A stretch of DNA of 64,000 nucleotides from Brachycybe producta (Eukaryota > Arthropoda > Diplopoda > Playtdesmida > Andrognathidae), in NCBI GenBank assembly GCA_036925085.1, contig JAUPFP010000215.1:1-64000 (forward strand), written 5' to 3'. Positions within the stretch are counted from its first letter, which is position 1. Every line of letters starts with the position of its first letter. The notes beneath the pieces were generated by a model. That model saw only the letters and a list, made by a program, of their open reading frames with translations, searched no databases and was not told the origin of the DNA. A program made the translations under genes and the position numbers. Positions 1 to 14,580 of this stretch are shown in pieces.

Positions 1-440
1 AATTTCAACTTCAATTTCAACTTCAACTTCAATTTCAACTTCAATTTTAACTTCAATTTCAACTTCAATTTCAACTTCAATTTCAACTTCAATTTCAACT
101 TCAATTTTAACATCAATTTCAACTTCAATTTCAACTTCACTTTCAACTTCAATTTCAACTTAATTTTAACTTCAATTTCAACTTCAATTTCAACTTCAAT
201 TTCAACTTCAATTTCAACTTCAATTTCAACTTCAATTTCAACTTCAATTTTAACATCAATTTCAACTTCAATTTCAACTTCACTTTCAACTTCAATTTCA
301 ACTTAATTTTAACTTCAATTTTAACTTCAAATTCAATTTCAATTTTAACTTTAATTTCAACTTCAGTTTCAACTTCAATTTCAACTTCAATTTCAACTTC
401 AAATTTAACTTCAATTTCAACTTCAATTTCAACTTCAACT

Positions 441-566
441 TCAATTTCAAACTTAATTTCAACTTCAACTTAACTTCAACTTCAACTTCAACTTCAACTT
501 CATTTTCAAGTTCAACTTCAAATTCAACTTTAACTTCAACTTTAACTTTACTTAAACTTAAACTTC
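441..566 (+). repeat. M module, copy 1
   Basis: A 126 bp marker module made of degenerate hexamers out of 12-mer phase. In order it has TTTCAAACTTAATTTC, a run of four or five TTCAAC hexamers, CATTTTCAAGTTCAAC, CAAATTCAACTTTAAC, and a tail CTTTACTTAAACTTAAAC. The tail and the CAAGTTC core are the diagnostic parts. Coordinates of the other copies are set by the position of CTTTACTTAAAC. Confidence 0.85.
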
Positions 567-869
567 AATTTTAACTTCAATTTCAACTTCAATTTCAACT
601 TCAATTTCAACTTCAATTTCAACTTTAATTTCAACTTCAATTTCAACTTCAATTTCAATTTCAATTTCAACTTCAATTTTAACTTTCAATTTCAACTTCA
701 ATTTCAACTTCAATTTCAACTTCATTTTTAACATCAATTTCAACTTCAATTTCAACTTCAATTTCAACTTCAATTTCAACTTCAATTTCAACTTCAATTT
801 CAACTTCAATTTCAACTTCAATTTCAACTTCAATTTCAACTTCAATTTCAACTTCAATTTCAACTTCAA

Positions 870-1941
870 ATTCAACTTCAATTTCAACTTCAATTTCAAC
901 TTCAAATTCAACTTCAATTTCAACTTCAATTTCAACTTCAATTTTAACTTCAATTTCAACTTCAATTTCAACTTCAATTTCAACTTCAATTTCAACTTCA
1001 ATTTCAACTTCAATTTCAACTTCAATTTCAATGTCAATTTCAACTTCAATTTCAACTTCAATTTCAACTTCAATTTCAACTTCAATTTCAACTTCAATTT
1101 TAACTTCAATTTCAACTTCAATTTCAACTTCAATTTCAACTTCAATTTCAACTTCAATTTCAATGTCAATTTCAACTTCAATTTCAACTTCAATTTTAAC
1201 TTTAATTTCAACTTGAATTTCAACTTCAATTTCAATTTCAACTTCAATTTTAACTTCAATTTCAACTTCAATTTCAACTTCAATTTCAACTTCAATTTCA
1301 ACTTCAATTTTAACTTCAATTTTAACTTCAATTTCAACTTCAATTTTAACTTCAATTTCAACTTCAATTGCAACTTCAATTTCAACTTCAATTTCAACTT
1401 CAATTTCAACTTCAATTTCAACTTCAATTTCAACTTCAATTTCAACTTCAATTTCAACTTCAATTTCAACTTCATTTTCAACTTCAATTTTAACTTCAAT
1501 TTCAACTTCAATTTCAACTTCAATTTCAACTTCAATTTCGACTTCAATTTAATTTCAATTTCATCTTCAATTTCAACTTCAATTTCAACTTCAATTTCAA
1601 CTTCAATTTTAACATCAATTTCAACTTCAATTTCAACTTCAATTTCAACTTCAATTTCAAGTTAATTTTAACTTCAATTTTAACTTCAATTTCAACTTAA
1701 ATTTCAACTTAAATTTCAACTTCAATTTTAACTTCAATTTCAACTTAAATTTCAACTTAAATTTCAACTTCAGTTTCAACTTCAATTTCAACTTCAATTT
1801 CAACTTCAACTTCAATTTCAACTTCAATTTTAACTTCAATTTCAACTTCAATTTCAACTTCAATTTCAACTTCAATTTCAACTTCAATTTTAACATCAAT
1901 TTCAACTTCAATTTCAACTTCACTTTCAACTTCAATTTCAA
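870..1941 (+). repeat. Higher-order block A, left partial copy
   Basis: It has the same ordered variants as the later copies: AAATTCAAC twice, TTTCAATGTCAATTTC twice, CAACTTGAATTTC, ATTGCAAC, TTTCGAC, CAAGTTAATTTT and AACTTAAATTTC. It lacks the part carrying ACTTCCATTTC and is not preceded by an N module, so it is a shortened or recombined copy. Confidence 0.75.
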
Positions 1942-2187
1942 CTTAATTTTAACTTCAATTTCAACTTCAATTTCAACTTCAATTTCAACTTCAATTTTAA
2001 CATCAATTTCAACTTCAATTTCAACTTCACTTTCAACTTCAATTTCAACTTAATTTTAACTTCAATTTTAACTTCAAATTCAATTTCAATTTTAACTTTA
2101 ATTTCAACTTCAGTTTCAACTTCAATTTCAACTTCAATTTCAACTTCAAATTTAACTTCAATTTCAACTTCAATTTCAACTTCAACT

Positions 2188-2313
2188 TCAATTTCAAACT
2201 TAATTTCAACTTCAACTTAACTTCAACTTCAACTTCAACTTCAACTTCATTTTCAAGTTCAACTTCAAATTCAACTTTAACTTCAACTTTAACTTTACTT
2301 AAACTTAAACTTC
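2188..2313 (+). repeat. M module, copy 2
   Basis: It lies exactly 1747 bp after copy 1 and carries the same CATTTTCAAG core. The flanking sequence before both copies is also shared. Confidence 0.85.
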
Positions 2314-3350
2314 AATTTTAACTTCAATTTCAACTTCAATTTCAACTTCAATTTCAACTTCAATTTCAACTTTAATTTCAACTTCAATTTCAACTTCAAT
2401 TTCAATTTCAATTTCAACTTCAATTTTAACTTTCAATTTCAACTTCAATTTCAACTTCAATTTCAACTTCATTTTAACATCAATTTCAACTTCAATTTCA
2501 ACTTCACTTTCAACTTCAATTTCAACTTAATTTTAACTTCAATTTCAACTTCAATTTCAACTTCAATTTCAACTTCAATTTCAACTTCAATTTTAACATC
2601 AATTTCAACTTCAATTTCAACTTCACTTTCAACTTCAATTTCAACTTAATTTTAACTTCAATTTCAACTTCAATTTTAACTTCAATTTCAACTTCAATTT
2701 CAACTTCAATTTCAACTTCAATTTTAACATCAATTTCAACTTCAATTTCAACTTCAATTTCAACTTCTATTTCAACTTTAATTTCAACTTCAATTTCAAC
2801 TTCAATTTCAATTTCAATTTCAACTTCAATTTTAACTTTCAATTTCAACTTCAATTTCAACTTCAATTTCAACTTCAATTTCAACTTCAATTTCTACTTC
2901 AATTACAACTTCAATTTTAACTTCAATTTCAACTTCAATTTCAATTTCAATTTCAACTTCAATTTTAACTTTCAATTTCAACTTCAATTTCAACTTCAAT
3001 TTCAACTTCAATTTCAACTTCAATTTCTACTTTAATTACAACTTCAATTTTAACTTCAATTTCAACTTCAATTTTAACTTCAATTTCAACTTCAATTTCA
3101 ACTTCAATTTCAACTTCAATTTTAACATCAATTTCAACTTCAATTTCAACTTCAATTTCAACTTCACTTTCAACTTCAATTTCAACTTAATTTTAACTTC
3201 AATTTTAACTTCAAATTCAACTTCAATTTCAATTTCAATTTCAACTTCAATTTCAACTTCAATTTCAACTTCAATTTCAACTTCAATTTCAACTTCAATT
3301 TCAACTTCAATTGCAACTTCAATTTCAACTTCAATTTCAATTTCAATTTT

Positions 3351-3450
3351 AACTTGAACTTCAACTTAACTTCAAGTTCAACTTCAACTTCACTTTCAAG
3401 TTCAACTTCAAATTCATCTTCAACTTTAACTTCAATTAAACTTAAACTTC
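3351..3450 (+). repeat. N module, copy 1
   Basis: A 100 bp marker module. In order it has AACTTGAACTTCAACTTAAC, TTCAAC hexamers, CACTTTCAAGTTCAAC, CAAATTCATCTTCAAC, and TTTAAC ending in CAATTAAACTTAAACTTC. This copy is slightly altered at CTTCAAGTTCAAC near the start. It is usually preceded by ATTGCAAC and a doubled CAATTTCAATTT step. Confidence 0.83.
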
Positions 3451-5212
3451 AATTTTAACTTCAATTTCAACTTCAATTTCAACTTCAACTTCAATTTCAA
3501 CTTCAATTTCAACTTCAAATTCAACTTCAACTTCAATTTCAACTTAATTTTAACTTCAATTTTAACTTCAAATTCAACTTCAATTTCAATTTCAATTTCA
3601 ACTTCAATTTCAACTTCAATTTCAACTTCAATTTCAACTTCAATTTCAACTTCAATTTCAACTTCAATTTTAACTTCAATTTCAACTTCAATTTCAACTT
3701 CAATTTCAACTTCAATTTCAACTTCAATTTCAACTTCAATTTCAACTTCAAATTCAACTTCAATTTCAACTTCAATTTCAACTTCAAATTCAACTTCAAT
3801 TTCAACTTCAATTTCAACTTCAATTTTAACTTCAATTTCAACTTCAATTTCAACTTCAATTTCAACTTCAATTTCAACTTCAATTTCAACTTCAATTTCA
3901 ATGTCAATTTCAACTTCAATTTCAACTTCAATTTCAACTTCAATTTCAACTTCAATTTCAACTTCAATTTTAACTTCAATTTCAACTTCAATTTCAACTT
4001 CAATTTCGACTTCAATTTTAATTTCAAGTTCAACTTCAATTTCAACTTCAATTTCAACTTCAATTTCAACTTCAATTTCAACTTCAATTTCAACTTCAAT
4101 TTCAACTTCAATTTTAACATCAATTTCAACTTCAGTTTCAACTTCAATTTCAACTTCAATTTCAACTTCAACTTCAATTTCAACTTTAATTTCAATTTCA
4201 ATTTCAACTTCAATTTCAACTTCAATTTCAACTTCAATTTCAACTTCAATTTCAACTTCAATTTCAACTCCAATTTCAACTTCAATTTCAACTTCAATTT
4301 CAACTTCAATTTCAACATCAATTTCAACTTCAATTTCAAATTCAATTTTAACTTCAATTTTAACATCAATTTCAACTTCAATTTCAACTTCAATTTCAAC
4401 TTCAATTTTAACTTAATTTTAACTTCAATTTTAACTTCAATTTCAACTTCAATTTCAACTTAAATTTCAACTTAAATTTCAACTTCAATTTCAACTTAAA
4501 TTTCAACTTCAATATTAACTTTAATTTCAACTTCAATTTCAAATTTAATTTCAACTTCAGTTTTAATTTCAACTTCAACTTCAATTTCAACTTTAATTTC
4601 AATTTCAATTTCAACTTCAATTTCAACTTCAATTTCAACTTCAATTTCAACTTCAATTTCAACTTCAATTTCAACTCCAATTTCAACTTCAATTTCAACT
4701 TCAATTTCAACTTCAATTTCAACATCAATTTCAACTTCAATTTCAAATTCAATTTTAACTTCAATTTTAACATCAATTTCAACTTCAATTTCAACTTCAA
4801 TTTCAACTTCAATTTTAACTTAATTTTAACTTCAATTTTAACTTCAATTTCAACTTCAATTTCAACTTAAATTTCAACTTAAATTAAATTTCAACTTCAA
4901 TTTCAACTTAAATTTCAACTTCAATATTAACTTTAATTTCAACTTCAATTTCAAATTTAATTTCAACTTCAGTTTTAATTTCAATTTCAACTTCAATTTC
5001 AACTTCAATTTCTACTTCAATTTCAACTTCAATTTTAACTTCAATTTCAACTTCAATTTCAACTTCAATTTCAACTTCAATTTCAACTTCAATTTAACAT
5101 CAATTTCAACTTCAATTTCAACTTCACTTTCAACTTCAATTTCAACTTAATTTCAACTTCAATTTCAACTTCAAATTTAACTTCAATTTCAACTTCAATT
5201 TCAACTTCAACT

Positions 5213-5338
5213 TCAATTTCAAACTTAATTTCAACTTCAACTTAACTTCAACTTCAACTTCAACTTCAACTTCATTTTCAAGTTCAACTTCAAATTCAAC
5301 TTTAACTTCAACTTTAACTTTACTTAAACTTAAACTTC
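5213..5338 (+). repeat. M module, copy 3
   Basis: Same order of parts as copy 1. The following 12-mers contain several single-base losses (CAATTTAAC, AATTCAAC), so this neighbourhood is more decayed. Confidence 0.8.
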
Positions 5339-5808
5339 AATTTAACTTCAATTTCAACTTCAAATTCAACTTCAATTTCAACTTCAATTTCAACTTAATT
5401 TCAACTTCACTTCAACTTCAATTTCAATTTCAATTTCAAATTCAATTTTAACTTTCAATTTCAACTTCAATTTCAACTTCAATTCAACTTCAATTTCAAC
5501 TTCAATTTTAACTTCAATTTCAACTTCAATTTCAACTTCAATTTCAACTTCAATTTTAACATCAATTTCAACTTCAATTTCAACTTCAATTTCAACTTCA
5601 CTTTCAACTTCAATTTCAACTTAATTTTAACTTCAATTTTAACTTCAAATTCAACTTCAATTTCAATTTCAATTTCAACTTCAATTTTAACTTCAATTTC
5701 AACTTCAATTTCAACTTCAATTTCAACTTCAATTTCAACTTCAATTTCAACTTCAATTGCAACTTCAATTTCAACTTCAATTTCAACTTCAATTTCAATT
5801 TCAATTTT

Positions 5809-5908
5809 AACTTGAACTTCAACTTAACTTCAACTTCAACTTCAACTTCACTTTCAAGTTCAACTTCAAATTCATCTTCAACTTTAACTTCAATTAAACT
5901 TAAACTTC
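5809..5908 (+). repeat. N module, copy 2
   Basis: Full 100 bp form, with ATTGCAAC about 50 bp upstream as in most copies. Confidence 0.84.
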
Positions 5909-6355
5909 AATTTTAACTTCAATTTCAACTTCAATTTCAACTTCAATTTCAACTTCTATTTCAACTTTAATTTCAACTTCAATTTCAACTTCAATTTCAA
6001 TTTCAATTTCAACTTCAATTTTAACTTTCAATTTCAACTTCAATTTCAACTTCAATTTCAACTTCAATTTCAACTTCAATTTCTACTTCAATTACAACTT
6101 CAATTTAACTTCAATTTCAACTTCAATTTCAATTTCAATTTCAACTTCAATTTCAACTTCAATTTTAACATCAATTTCAACTTCAATTTCAACTTCACTT
6201 TCAACTTCAATTTCAACTTAATTTTAACTTCAATTTTAACTTCAAATTCAATTTCAATTTTAACTTTAATTTCAACTTCAGTTTCAACTTCAATTTCAAC
6301 TTCAATTTCAACTTCAAATTTAACTTCAATTTCAACTTCAATTTCAACTTCAACT

Positions 6356-6481
6356 TCAATTTCAAACTTAATTTCAACTTCAACTTAACTTCAACTTCAA
6401 CTTCAACTTCAACTTCATTTTCAAGTTCAACTTCAAATTCAACTTTAACTTCTACTTTAACTTTACTTAAACTTAAACTTC
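6356..6481 (+). repeat. M module, copy 4
   Basis: It has a private change, CTTCTACTTTAAC where the others have CTTCAACTTTAAC. Confidence 0.82.
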
Positions 6482-6726
6482 AATTTTAACTTCAATTTCA
6501 ACTTCAAATTCAACTTCAATTTCAACTTCAATTTCAACTTCACTTTCAACTTCAATTTCAACTTAATTTTAACTTCAATTTTAACTTCAAATTCAACTTC
6601 AATTTCAATTTCAATTTCAACTTCAATTTTAACTTCAATTTCAACTTCAATTTCAACTTCAATTTCAACTTCAATTTCAACTTCAATTGCAACTTCAATT
6701 TCAACTTCAATTTCAATTTCAATTTT

Positions 6727-6825
6727 AACTTGAACTTCAACTTAACTTCAACTTCAACTTCACTTCACTTTCAAGTTCAACTTCAAATTCATCTTCAACT
6801 TTAACTTCAATTAAACTTAAACTTC
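6727..6825 (+). repeat. N module, copy 3
   Basis: 99 bp; private change CTTCACTTCACTTTCAAG where others have CTTCAACTTCACTTTCAAG. Confidence 0.82.
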
Positions 6826-7360
6826 AATTTTAACTTCAATTTCAACTTCAATTTCAACTTCAATTTCAACTTAATTTTAACTTCAATTTCAACTTCAATT
6901 TCAACTTCAATTTCAACTTCTATTTCAACTTTAATTTCAACTTCAATTTCAACTTCAATTTCAATTTCAATTTCAACTTCAATTTTAACTTTCAATTTCA
7001 ACTTCAATTTCAACTTCAATTTCAACTTCAATTTCAACTTCAATTTCAACTTCAATTTCTACTTCAATTACAACTTCAATTTTAACTTCAATTTCAACTT
7101 CAATTTCAATTTCAATTTCAACTTCAATTTTAACTTTCAATTTCAACTTCAATTTCAACTTCAATTTCAACTTCAATTTCAACTTCAATTTCTACTTTAA
7201 TTACAACTTCAATTTTAACTTCAATTTCAACTTCAATTTTAACTTCAATTTCAACTTCAATTTCAACTTCAATTTCAACTTCAATTTCAACTTCAATTTC
7301 AACTTCAATTTCAACTTCAATTGCAACTTCAATTTCAACTTCAATTTCAATTTCAATTTT

Positions 7361-7460
7361 AACTTGAACTTCAACTTAACTTCAACTTCAACTTCAACTT
7401 CACTTTCAAGTTCAACTTCAAATTCATCTTCAACTTTAACTTCAATTAAACTTAAACTTC
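7361..7460 (+). repeat. N module, copy 4
   Basis: Full 100 bp form, only 634 bp after copy 3. Confidence 0.84.
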
Positions 7461-8316
7461 AATTTTAACTTCAATTTCAACTTCAATTTCAACTTCAACT
7501 TCAATTTCAACTTCAATTTCAACTTCAATTCAACTTCAATTTCAACTTCAATTTTAACTTCAATTTCAATTTCAATTTCAACTTCAATTTCAACTTCAAT
7601 TTCAACTTCAATTTCAACTTCAATTTCAACTTCAATTTCAACTTCAATTTCAACTTCAATTTCAACTTCAATTTCAACTTCAATTTCAACTTCAAATTCA
7701 ACTTCAATTTCAACTTCAATTTCAACTTCAAATTCAACTTCAATTTCAACTTCAATTTCAACTTCAATTTTAACTTCAATTTCAACATCAATTTCAACTT
7801 CAATTTCAACTTCAATTTCAACTTCAATTTCAACTTCAATTTCAATGTCAATTTCAACTTCAATTTCAACTTCAATTTCAACTTCAATTTCAACTTCAAT
7901 TTCACTTCAATTTTAACTTCAATTTCAACTTCAATTTCAACTTCAATTTCAACTTCAATTTCAACTTCAATTTCAATGTCAATTTCAACTTCAATTTCAA
8001 CTTCAATTTTAACTTTAATTTCAACTTGAATTTCAACTTCAATTTCAATTTCAACTTCAATTTTAACTTCAATTTCAACTTCAATTTCAACTTCAATTTC
8101 AACTTCAATTTCAACTTCAATTTTAACTTCAATTTTAACTTCAATTTCAACTTCAATTTTAACTTCAATTTCAACTTCAATTGCAACTTCAATTTCAACT
8201 TCAATTTCAACTTCAATTTCAACTTCAATTTCAACTTCAATTTCAACTTCAATTTCAACTTCAATTTCAACTTCAATTGCAACTTCAATTTCAACTTCAA
8301 TTTCAATTTCAATTTT

Positions 8317-8416
8317 AACTTGAACTTCAACTTAACTTCAACTTCAACTTCAACTTCACTTTCAAGTTCAACTTCAAATTCATCTTCAACTTTAACTTCA
8401 ATTAAACTTAAACTTC
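8317..8416 (+). repeat. N module, copy 5
   Basis: Full form. It marks the left edge of the 1.4 kb block at 8417-9809. Confidence 0.84.
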
Positions 8417-9809
8417 AATTTTAACTTCAATTTCAACTTCAATTTCAACTTCAACTTCAATTTCAACTTCAATTTCAACTTCAAATTCAACTTCAATTTC
8501 AACTTCAATTTTAACTTCAATTTCAATTTCAATTTCAACTTCAATTTCAACTTCAATTTCAACTTCAATTTCAACTTCAATTTCAACTTCAATTTCAACT
8601 TCAATTTCAACTTCAATTTCAACTTCAATTTCAACTTCAATTTCAACTTCAAATTCAACTTCAATTTCAACTTCAATTTCAACTTCAAATTCAACTTCAA
8701 TTTCAACTTCAATTTCAACTTCAATTTTAACTTCAATTTCAACTTCAATTTCAACTTCAATTTCAACTTCAATTTCAACTTCAATTTCAACTTCAATTTC
8801 AATGTCAATTTCAACTTCAATTTCAACTTCAATTTCAACTTCAATTTCAACTTCAATTTCAACTTCAATTTTAACTTCAATTTCAACTTCAATTTCAACT
8901 TCAATTTCAACTTCAATTTCAACTTCAATTTCAATGTCAATTTCAACTTCAATTTCAACTTCAATTTTAACTTTAATTTCAACTTGAATTTCAACTTCAA
9001 TTTCAATTTCAACTTCAATTTTAACTTCAATTTCAACTTCAATTTCAATTTCAATTTCAACTTCAATTTCAACTTCAATTTTAACTTCAATTTTAACTTC
9101 AATTTCAACTTCAATTTTAACTTCAATTTCAACTTCAATTGCAACTTCAATTTCAACTTCAATTTCAACTTCAATTTCAACTTCAATTTCAACTTCAATT
9201 TCAACTTCAATTTCAACTTCAATTTCAACTTCAATTTCAACTCCAATTTCAACTTCAATTTCAACTTCAATTTCAAATTCAATTTCAACTTCCATTTCAA
9301 CTTCAATTTCAACTTCAATTTCAACTTCATTTTCAACTTCAATTTTAACTTCAATTTCAACTTCAATTTCAACTTCAATTTCAACTTCAATTTCGACTTC
9401 AATTTTAATTTCAATTTCATCTTCAATTTCAACTTCAATTTCAACTTCAATTTCAACTTCAATTTTAACATCAATTTCAACTTCAATTTCAACTTCAATT
9501 TCAACTTCAATTTCAAGTTAATTTTAACTTCAATTTTAACTTCAATTTCAACTTAAATTTCAACTTAAATTTCAACTTCAATTTTAACTTCAATTTCAAC
9601 TTAAATTTCAACTTAAATTTCAACTTCAGTTTCAACTTCAATTTCAACTTCAATTTCAACTTCAACTTCAATTTCAACTTCAATTTTAACTTCAATTTCA
9701 ACTTCAATTTCAACTTCAATTTCAACTTCAATTTCAACTTCAATTTCAACTTCAATTTTAACATCAATTTCAACTTCAATTTCAACTTCACTTTCAACTT
9801 CAATTTCAA
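8417..9809 (+). repeat. Higher-order block A, copy 2 (1393 bp)
   Basis: The block runs from the end of an N module to the CACTTTCAAC that closes it. It shows the full ordered variant set, including two TTTCAATGTC steps, CAACTTGAATTTC, ATTGCAAC, CAACTCCAATTTC, ACTTCCATTTC and TTTCGAC. Confidence 0.82.
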
Positions 9810-10102
9810 CTTAATTTTAACTTCAATTTCAACTTCAATTTCAACTTCAATTTCAACTTCAATTTCAACTTCAATTTCAACTTCAATTTCAACTTCAATT
9901 TCAACTTCAATTTTAACATCAATTTCAACTTCAATTTCAACTTCACTTTCAACTTCAATTTCAACTTAATTTTAACTTCAATTTTAACTTCAAATTCAAT
10001 TTCAATTTTAACTTAATTTCAACTTCAGTTTCAACTTCAATTTCAACTTCAATTTCAACTTCAAATTTAACTTCAATTTCAACTTCAATTTCAACTTCAA
10101 CT

Positions 10103-10228
10103 TCAATTTCAAACTTAATTTCAACTTCAACTTAACTTCAACTTCAACTTCAACTTCAACTTCATTTTCAAGTTCAACTTCAAATTCAACTTTAACTTCA
10201 ACTTTAACTTTACTTAAACTTAAACTTC
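10103..10228 (+). repeat. M module, copy 5
   Basis: It follows a stretch with AACTTAATTTC (one base lost) not seen before the other copies. Confidence 0.83.
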
Positions 10229-11244
10229 AATTTTAACTTCAATTTCAACTTCAATTTCAACTTCAATTTCAACTTCAATTTCAACTTTAATTTCAACTTC
10301 AATTTCAACTTCAATTTCAATTTCAATTTCAACTTCAATTTTAACTTTCAATTTCAACTTCAATTTCAACTTCAATTTCAACTTCAATTTCAACTTCATT
10401 TTTAACATCAATTTCAACTTCAATTTCAACTTCACTTTCAACTTCAATTTCAACTTAATTTTAACTTCAATTTCAACTTCAATTTCAACTTCAATTTCAA
10501 CTTCAATTTCAACTTCAATTTTAACATCAATTTCAACTTCAATTTCAACTTCACTTTCAACTTCAATTTCAACTTAATTTTAACTTCAATTTCAACTTCA
10601 ATTTTAACTTCAATTTCAACTTCAATTTCAACTTCAATTTCAACTTCAATTTTAACATCAATTTCAACTTCAATTTCAACTTCAATTTCAACTTCAATTT
10701 CAACTTCTATTTCAACTTTAATTTCAACTTCAATTTCAACTTCAATTTCAATTTCAATTTCAACTTCAATTTTAACTTTCAATTTCAACTTCAATTTCAA
10801 CTTCAATTTCAACTTCAATTTCAATTTCAATTTCAACTTCAATTTTAACTTTCAATTTCAACTTCAATTTCAACTTCAATTTCAACTTCAATTTCAACTT
10901 CAATTTCAACTTCAATTTCTACTTCAATTACAACTTCAATTTTAACTTCAATTTCAACTTCAATTTCAATTTCAATTTCAACTTCAATTTTAACTTTCAA
11001 TTTCAACTTCAATTTCAACTTCAATTTCAACTTCAATTTCAACTTCAATTTCAACTTCAATTTCTACTTTAATTACAACTTCAATTTTAACTTCAATTTC
11101 AACTTCAATTTTAACTTCAATTTCAACTTCAATTTCAACTTCAATTTCAACTTCAATTTCAACTTCAATTTCAACTTCAATTTCAACTTCAATTTCAACT
11201 TCAATTGCAACTTCAATTTCAACTTCAATTTCAATTTCAATTTT

Positions 11245-11344
11245 AACTTGAACTTCAACTTAACTTCAACTTCAACTTCAACTTCACTTTCAAGTTCAAC
11301 TTCAAATTCATCTTCAACTTTAACTTCAATTAAACTTAAACTTC
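11245..11344 (+). repeat. N module, copy 6
   Basis: Full form, followed by the same CAATTTCAACTTCAAC and AAATTCAAC steps that follow copies 5, 9 and 12. Confidence 0.84.
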
Positions 11345-12436
11345 AATTTTAACTTCAATTTCAACTTCAATTTCAACTTCAACTTCAATTTCAACTTCAA
11401 TTTCAACTTCAAATTCAACTTCAATTTCAACTTCAATTTTAACTTCAATTTCAATTTCAATTTCAACTTCAATTTCAACTTCAATTTCAACTTCAATTTC
11501 AACTTCAATTTCAACTTCAATTTCAACTTCAATTTCAACTTCAATTTCAACTTCAATTTCAACTTCAATTTCAACTTCAAATTCAACTTCAATTTCAACT
11601 TCAATTTCAACTTCAAATTCAACTTCAATTTCAACTTCAATTTAAACTTCAATTTTAACTTCAATTTCAACTTCAATTTCAACTTCACTTTCAACTTCAA
11701 TTTCAACTTAATTTTAACTTCAATTTCAACTTCAATTTTAACTTCAATTTCAACTTCAATTTCAACTTCAATTTCAACTTCAATTTTAACATCAATTTCA
11801 ACTTCAATTTCAACTTCAATTTCAACTTCAATTTCAACTTCTATTTCAACTTTAATTTCAACTTCAATTTCAACTTCAATTTCAATTTCAATTTCAACTT
11901 CAATTTTAACTTTCAATTTCAACTTCAATTTCAACTTCAATTTCAACTTCAATTTCAACTTCAATTTCTACTTCAATTACAACTTCAATTTTAACTTCAA
12001 TTTCAACTTCAATTTCAATTTCAATTTCAACTTCAATTTTAACTTTCAATTTCAACTTCAATTTCAACTTCAATTTCAACTTCAATTTCAACTTCAATTT
12101 CTACTTTAATTACAACTTCAATTTTAACTTCAATTTCAACTTCAATTTTAACTTCAATTTCAACTTCAATTTCAACTTCAATTTCAACTTCAATTTTAAC
12201 ATCAATTTCAACTTCAATTTCAACTTCAATTTCAACTTCACTTTCAACTTCAATTTCAACTTAATTTTAACTTCAATTTTAACTTCAAATTCAACTTCAA
12301 TTTCAATTTCAATTTCAACTTCAATTTCAACTTCAATTTCAACTTCAATTTCAACTTCAATTTCAACTTCAATTTCAACTTCAATTTCAACTTCAATTGC
12401 AACTTCAATTTCAACTTCAATTTCAATTTCAATTTT

Positions 12437-12536
12437 AACTTGAACTTCAACTTAACTTCAACTTCAACTTCAACTTCACTTTCAAGTTCAACTTCAAATT
12501 CATCTTCAACTTTAACTTCAATTAAACTTAAACTTC
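12437..12536 (+). repeat. N module, copy 7
   Basis: Full form; the downstream segment (12600-13450) is a shorter relative of that after copy 1. Confidence 0.84.
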
Positions 12537-13898
12537 AATTTTAACTTCAATTTCAACTTCAATTTCAACTTCAACTTCAATTTCAACTTCAATTTCAACT
12601 TCAAATTCAACTTCAACTTCAATTTCAACTTAATTTCAACTTCAATTTCAACTTCAATTTCAACTTCAATTTCAACTTCAAATTCAACTTCAATTTCAAC
12701 TTCAATTTCAACTTCAATTTTAACTTCAATTTCAACTTCAATTTCAACTTCAATTTCAACTTCAATTTCAACTTCAATTTCAACTTCAATTTCAATGTCA
12801 ATTTCAACTTCAATTTCAACTTCAATTTCAACTTCAATTTCAACTTCAATTTCAACTTCAATTTTAACTTCAATTTCAACTTCAATTTCAACTTCAATTT
12901 CGACTTCAATTTTAATTTCAAGTTCAACTTCAATTTCAACTTCAATTTCAACTTCAATTTCAACTTCAATTTCAACTTCAATTTCAACTTCAATTTTAAC
13001 ATCAATTTCAACTTCAGTTTCAACTTCAATTTCAACTTCAATTTCAACTTCAACTTCAATTTCAACTTTAATTTCAATTTCAATTTCAACTTCAATTTCA
13101 ACTTCAATTTCAACTTCAATTTCAACTCCAATTTCAACTTCAATTTCAACTTCAATTTCAACATCAATTTCAACTTCAATTTCAAATTCAATTTTAACTT
13201 CAATTTTAACATCAATTTCAACTTAAATTTCAACTTCAATTTCAACTTCAATTTTAACTTAATTTTAACTTCAATTTTAACTTCAATTTCAACTTCAATT
13301 TCAACTTAAATTTCAACTTAAATTTCAACTTCAATTTCAACTTAAATTTCAACTTCAATATTAACTTTAATTTCAACTTCAATTTCAAATTTAATTTCAA
13401 CTTCAGTTTTAATTTCAATTTCAACTTCAATTTCAACTTCAATTTCAACTTCAATTTCTACTTCAATTTCAACTTCAATTTTAACTTCAATTTCAACTTC
13501 AATTTCAACTTCAATTTCAACTTCAATTTCAACTTCAATTTCAACTTCAATTTCAACTTCAATTTTAACATCAATTTCAACTTCAATTTCAACTTCACTT
13601 TCAACTTCAATTTCAACTTAATTTTAACTTCAATTTCAACTTCAATTTCAACTTCAATTTCAACTTCAATTTCAACTTCAATTTCAACTTCAATTTCAAC
13701 TTCAATTTTAACATCAATTTCAACTTCAATTTCAACTTCACTTTCAACTTCAATTTCAACTTAATTTTAACTTCAATTTTAACTTCAAATTCAATTTCAA
13801 TTTTAACTTTAATTTCAACTTCAGTTTCAACTTCAATTTCAACTTCAATTTCAACTTCAAATTTAACTTCAATTTCAACTTCAATTTCAACTTCAACT

Positions 13899-14024
13899 TC
13901 AATTTCAAACTTAATTTCAACTTCAACTTAACTTCAACTTCAACTTCAACTTCAACTTCATTTTCAAGTTCAACTTCAAATTCAACTTTAACTTCAACTT
14001 TAACTTTACTTAAACTTAAACTTC
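13899..14024 (+). repeat. M module, copy 6
   Basis: Standard form with the CATTTTCAAG core. Confidence 0.83.
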
Positions 14025-14480
14025 AATTTTAACTTCAATTTCAACTTCAAATTCAACTTCAATTTCAACTTCAATTTCAACTTTAATTTCAACTTCAATT
14101 TCAACTTCAATTTCAATTTCAAATTCAATTTTAACTTTCAATTTCAACTTCAATTTCAACTTCAATTTCAACTTCAATTTCAACTTCAATTTTAACTTCA
14201 ATTTCAACTTCAATTTCAACTTCAATTTCAACTTCAATTTTAACATCAATTTCAACTTCAATTTCAACTTCAATTTCAACTTCACTTTCAACTTCAATTT
14301 CAACTTAATTTTAACTTCAATTTTAACTTCAAATTCAACTTCAATTTCAATTTCAATTTCAACTTCAATTTCAACTTCAATTTCAACTTCAATTTCAACT
14401 TCAATTTCAACTTCAATTTCAACTTCAATTTCAACTTCAATTGCAACTTCAATTTCAACTTCAATTTCAATTTCAATTTT

Positions 14481-14580
14481 AACTTGAACTTCAACTTAAC
14501 TTCAACTTCAACTTCAACTTCACTTTCAAGTTCAACTTCAAATTCATCTTCAACTTTAACTTCAATTAAACTTAAACTTC
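14481..14580 (+). repeat. N module, copy 8
   Basis: Full form, 635 bp before copy 9. This nearly equals the spacing of copies 3 and 4 and suggests that the pair was copied together. Confidence 0.84.

Noticed and set aside
1031-1216. Identical 61-residue ISTS-type frame at 1031, 8802, 15601 and 20754, which could look like a conserved small gene
   Set aside because: The conservation is that of higher-order block A as a whole and extends equally through its non-coding variants. Nothing favours this frame over the others.
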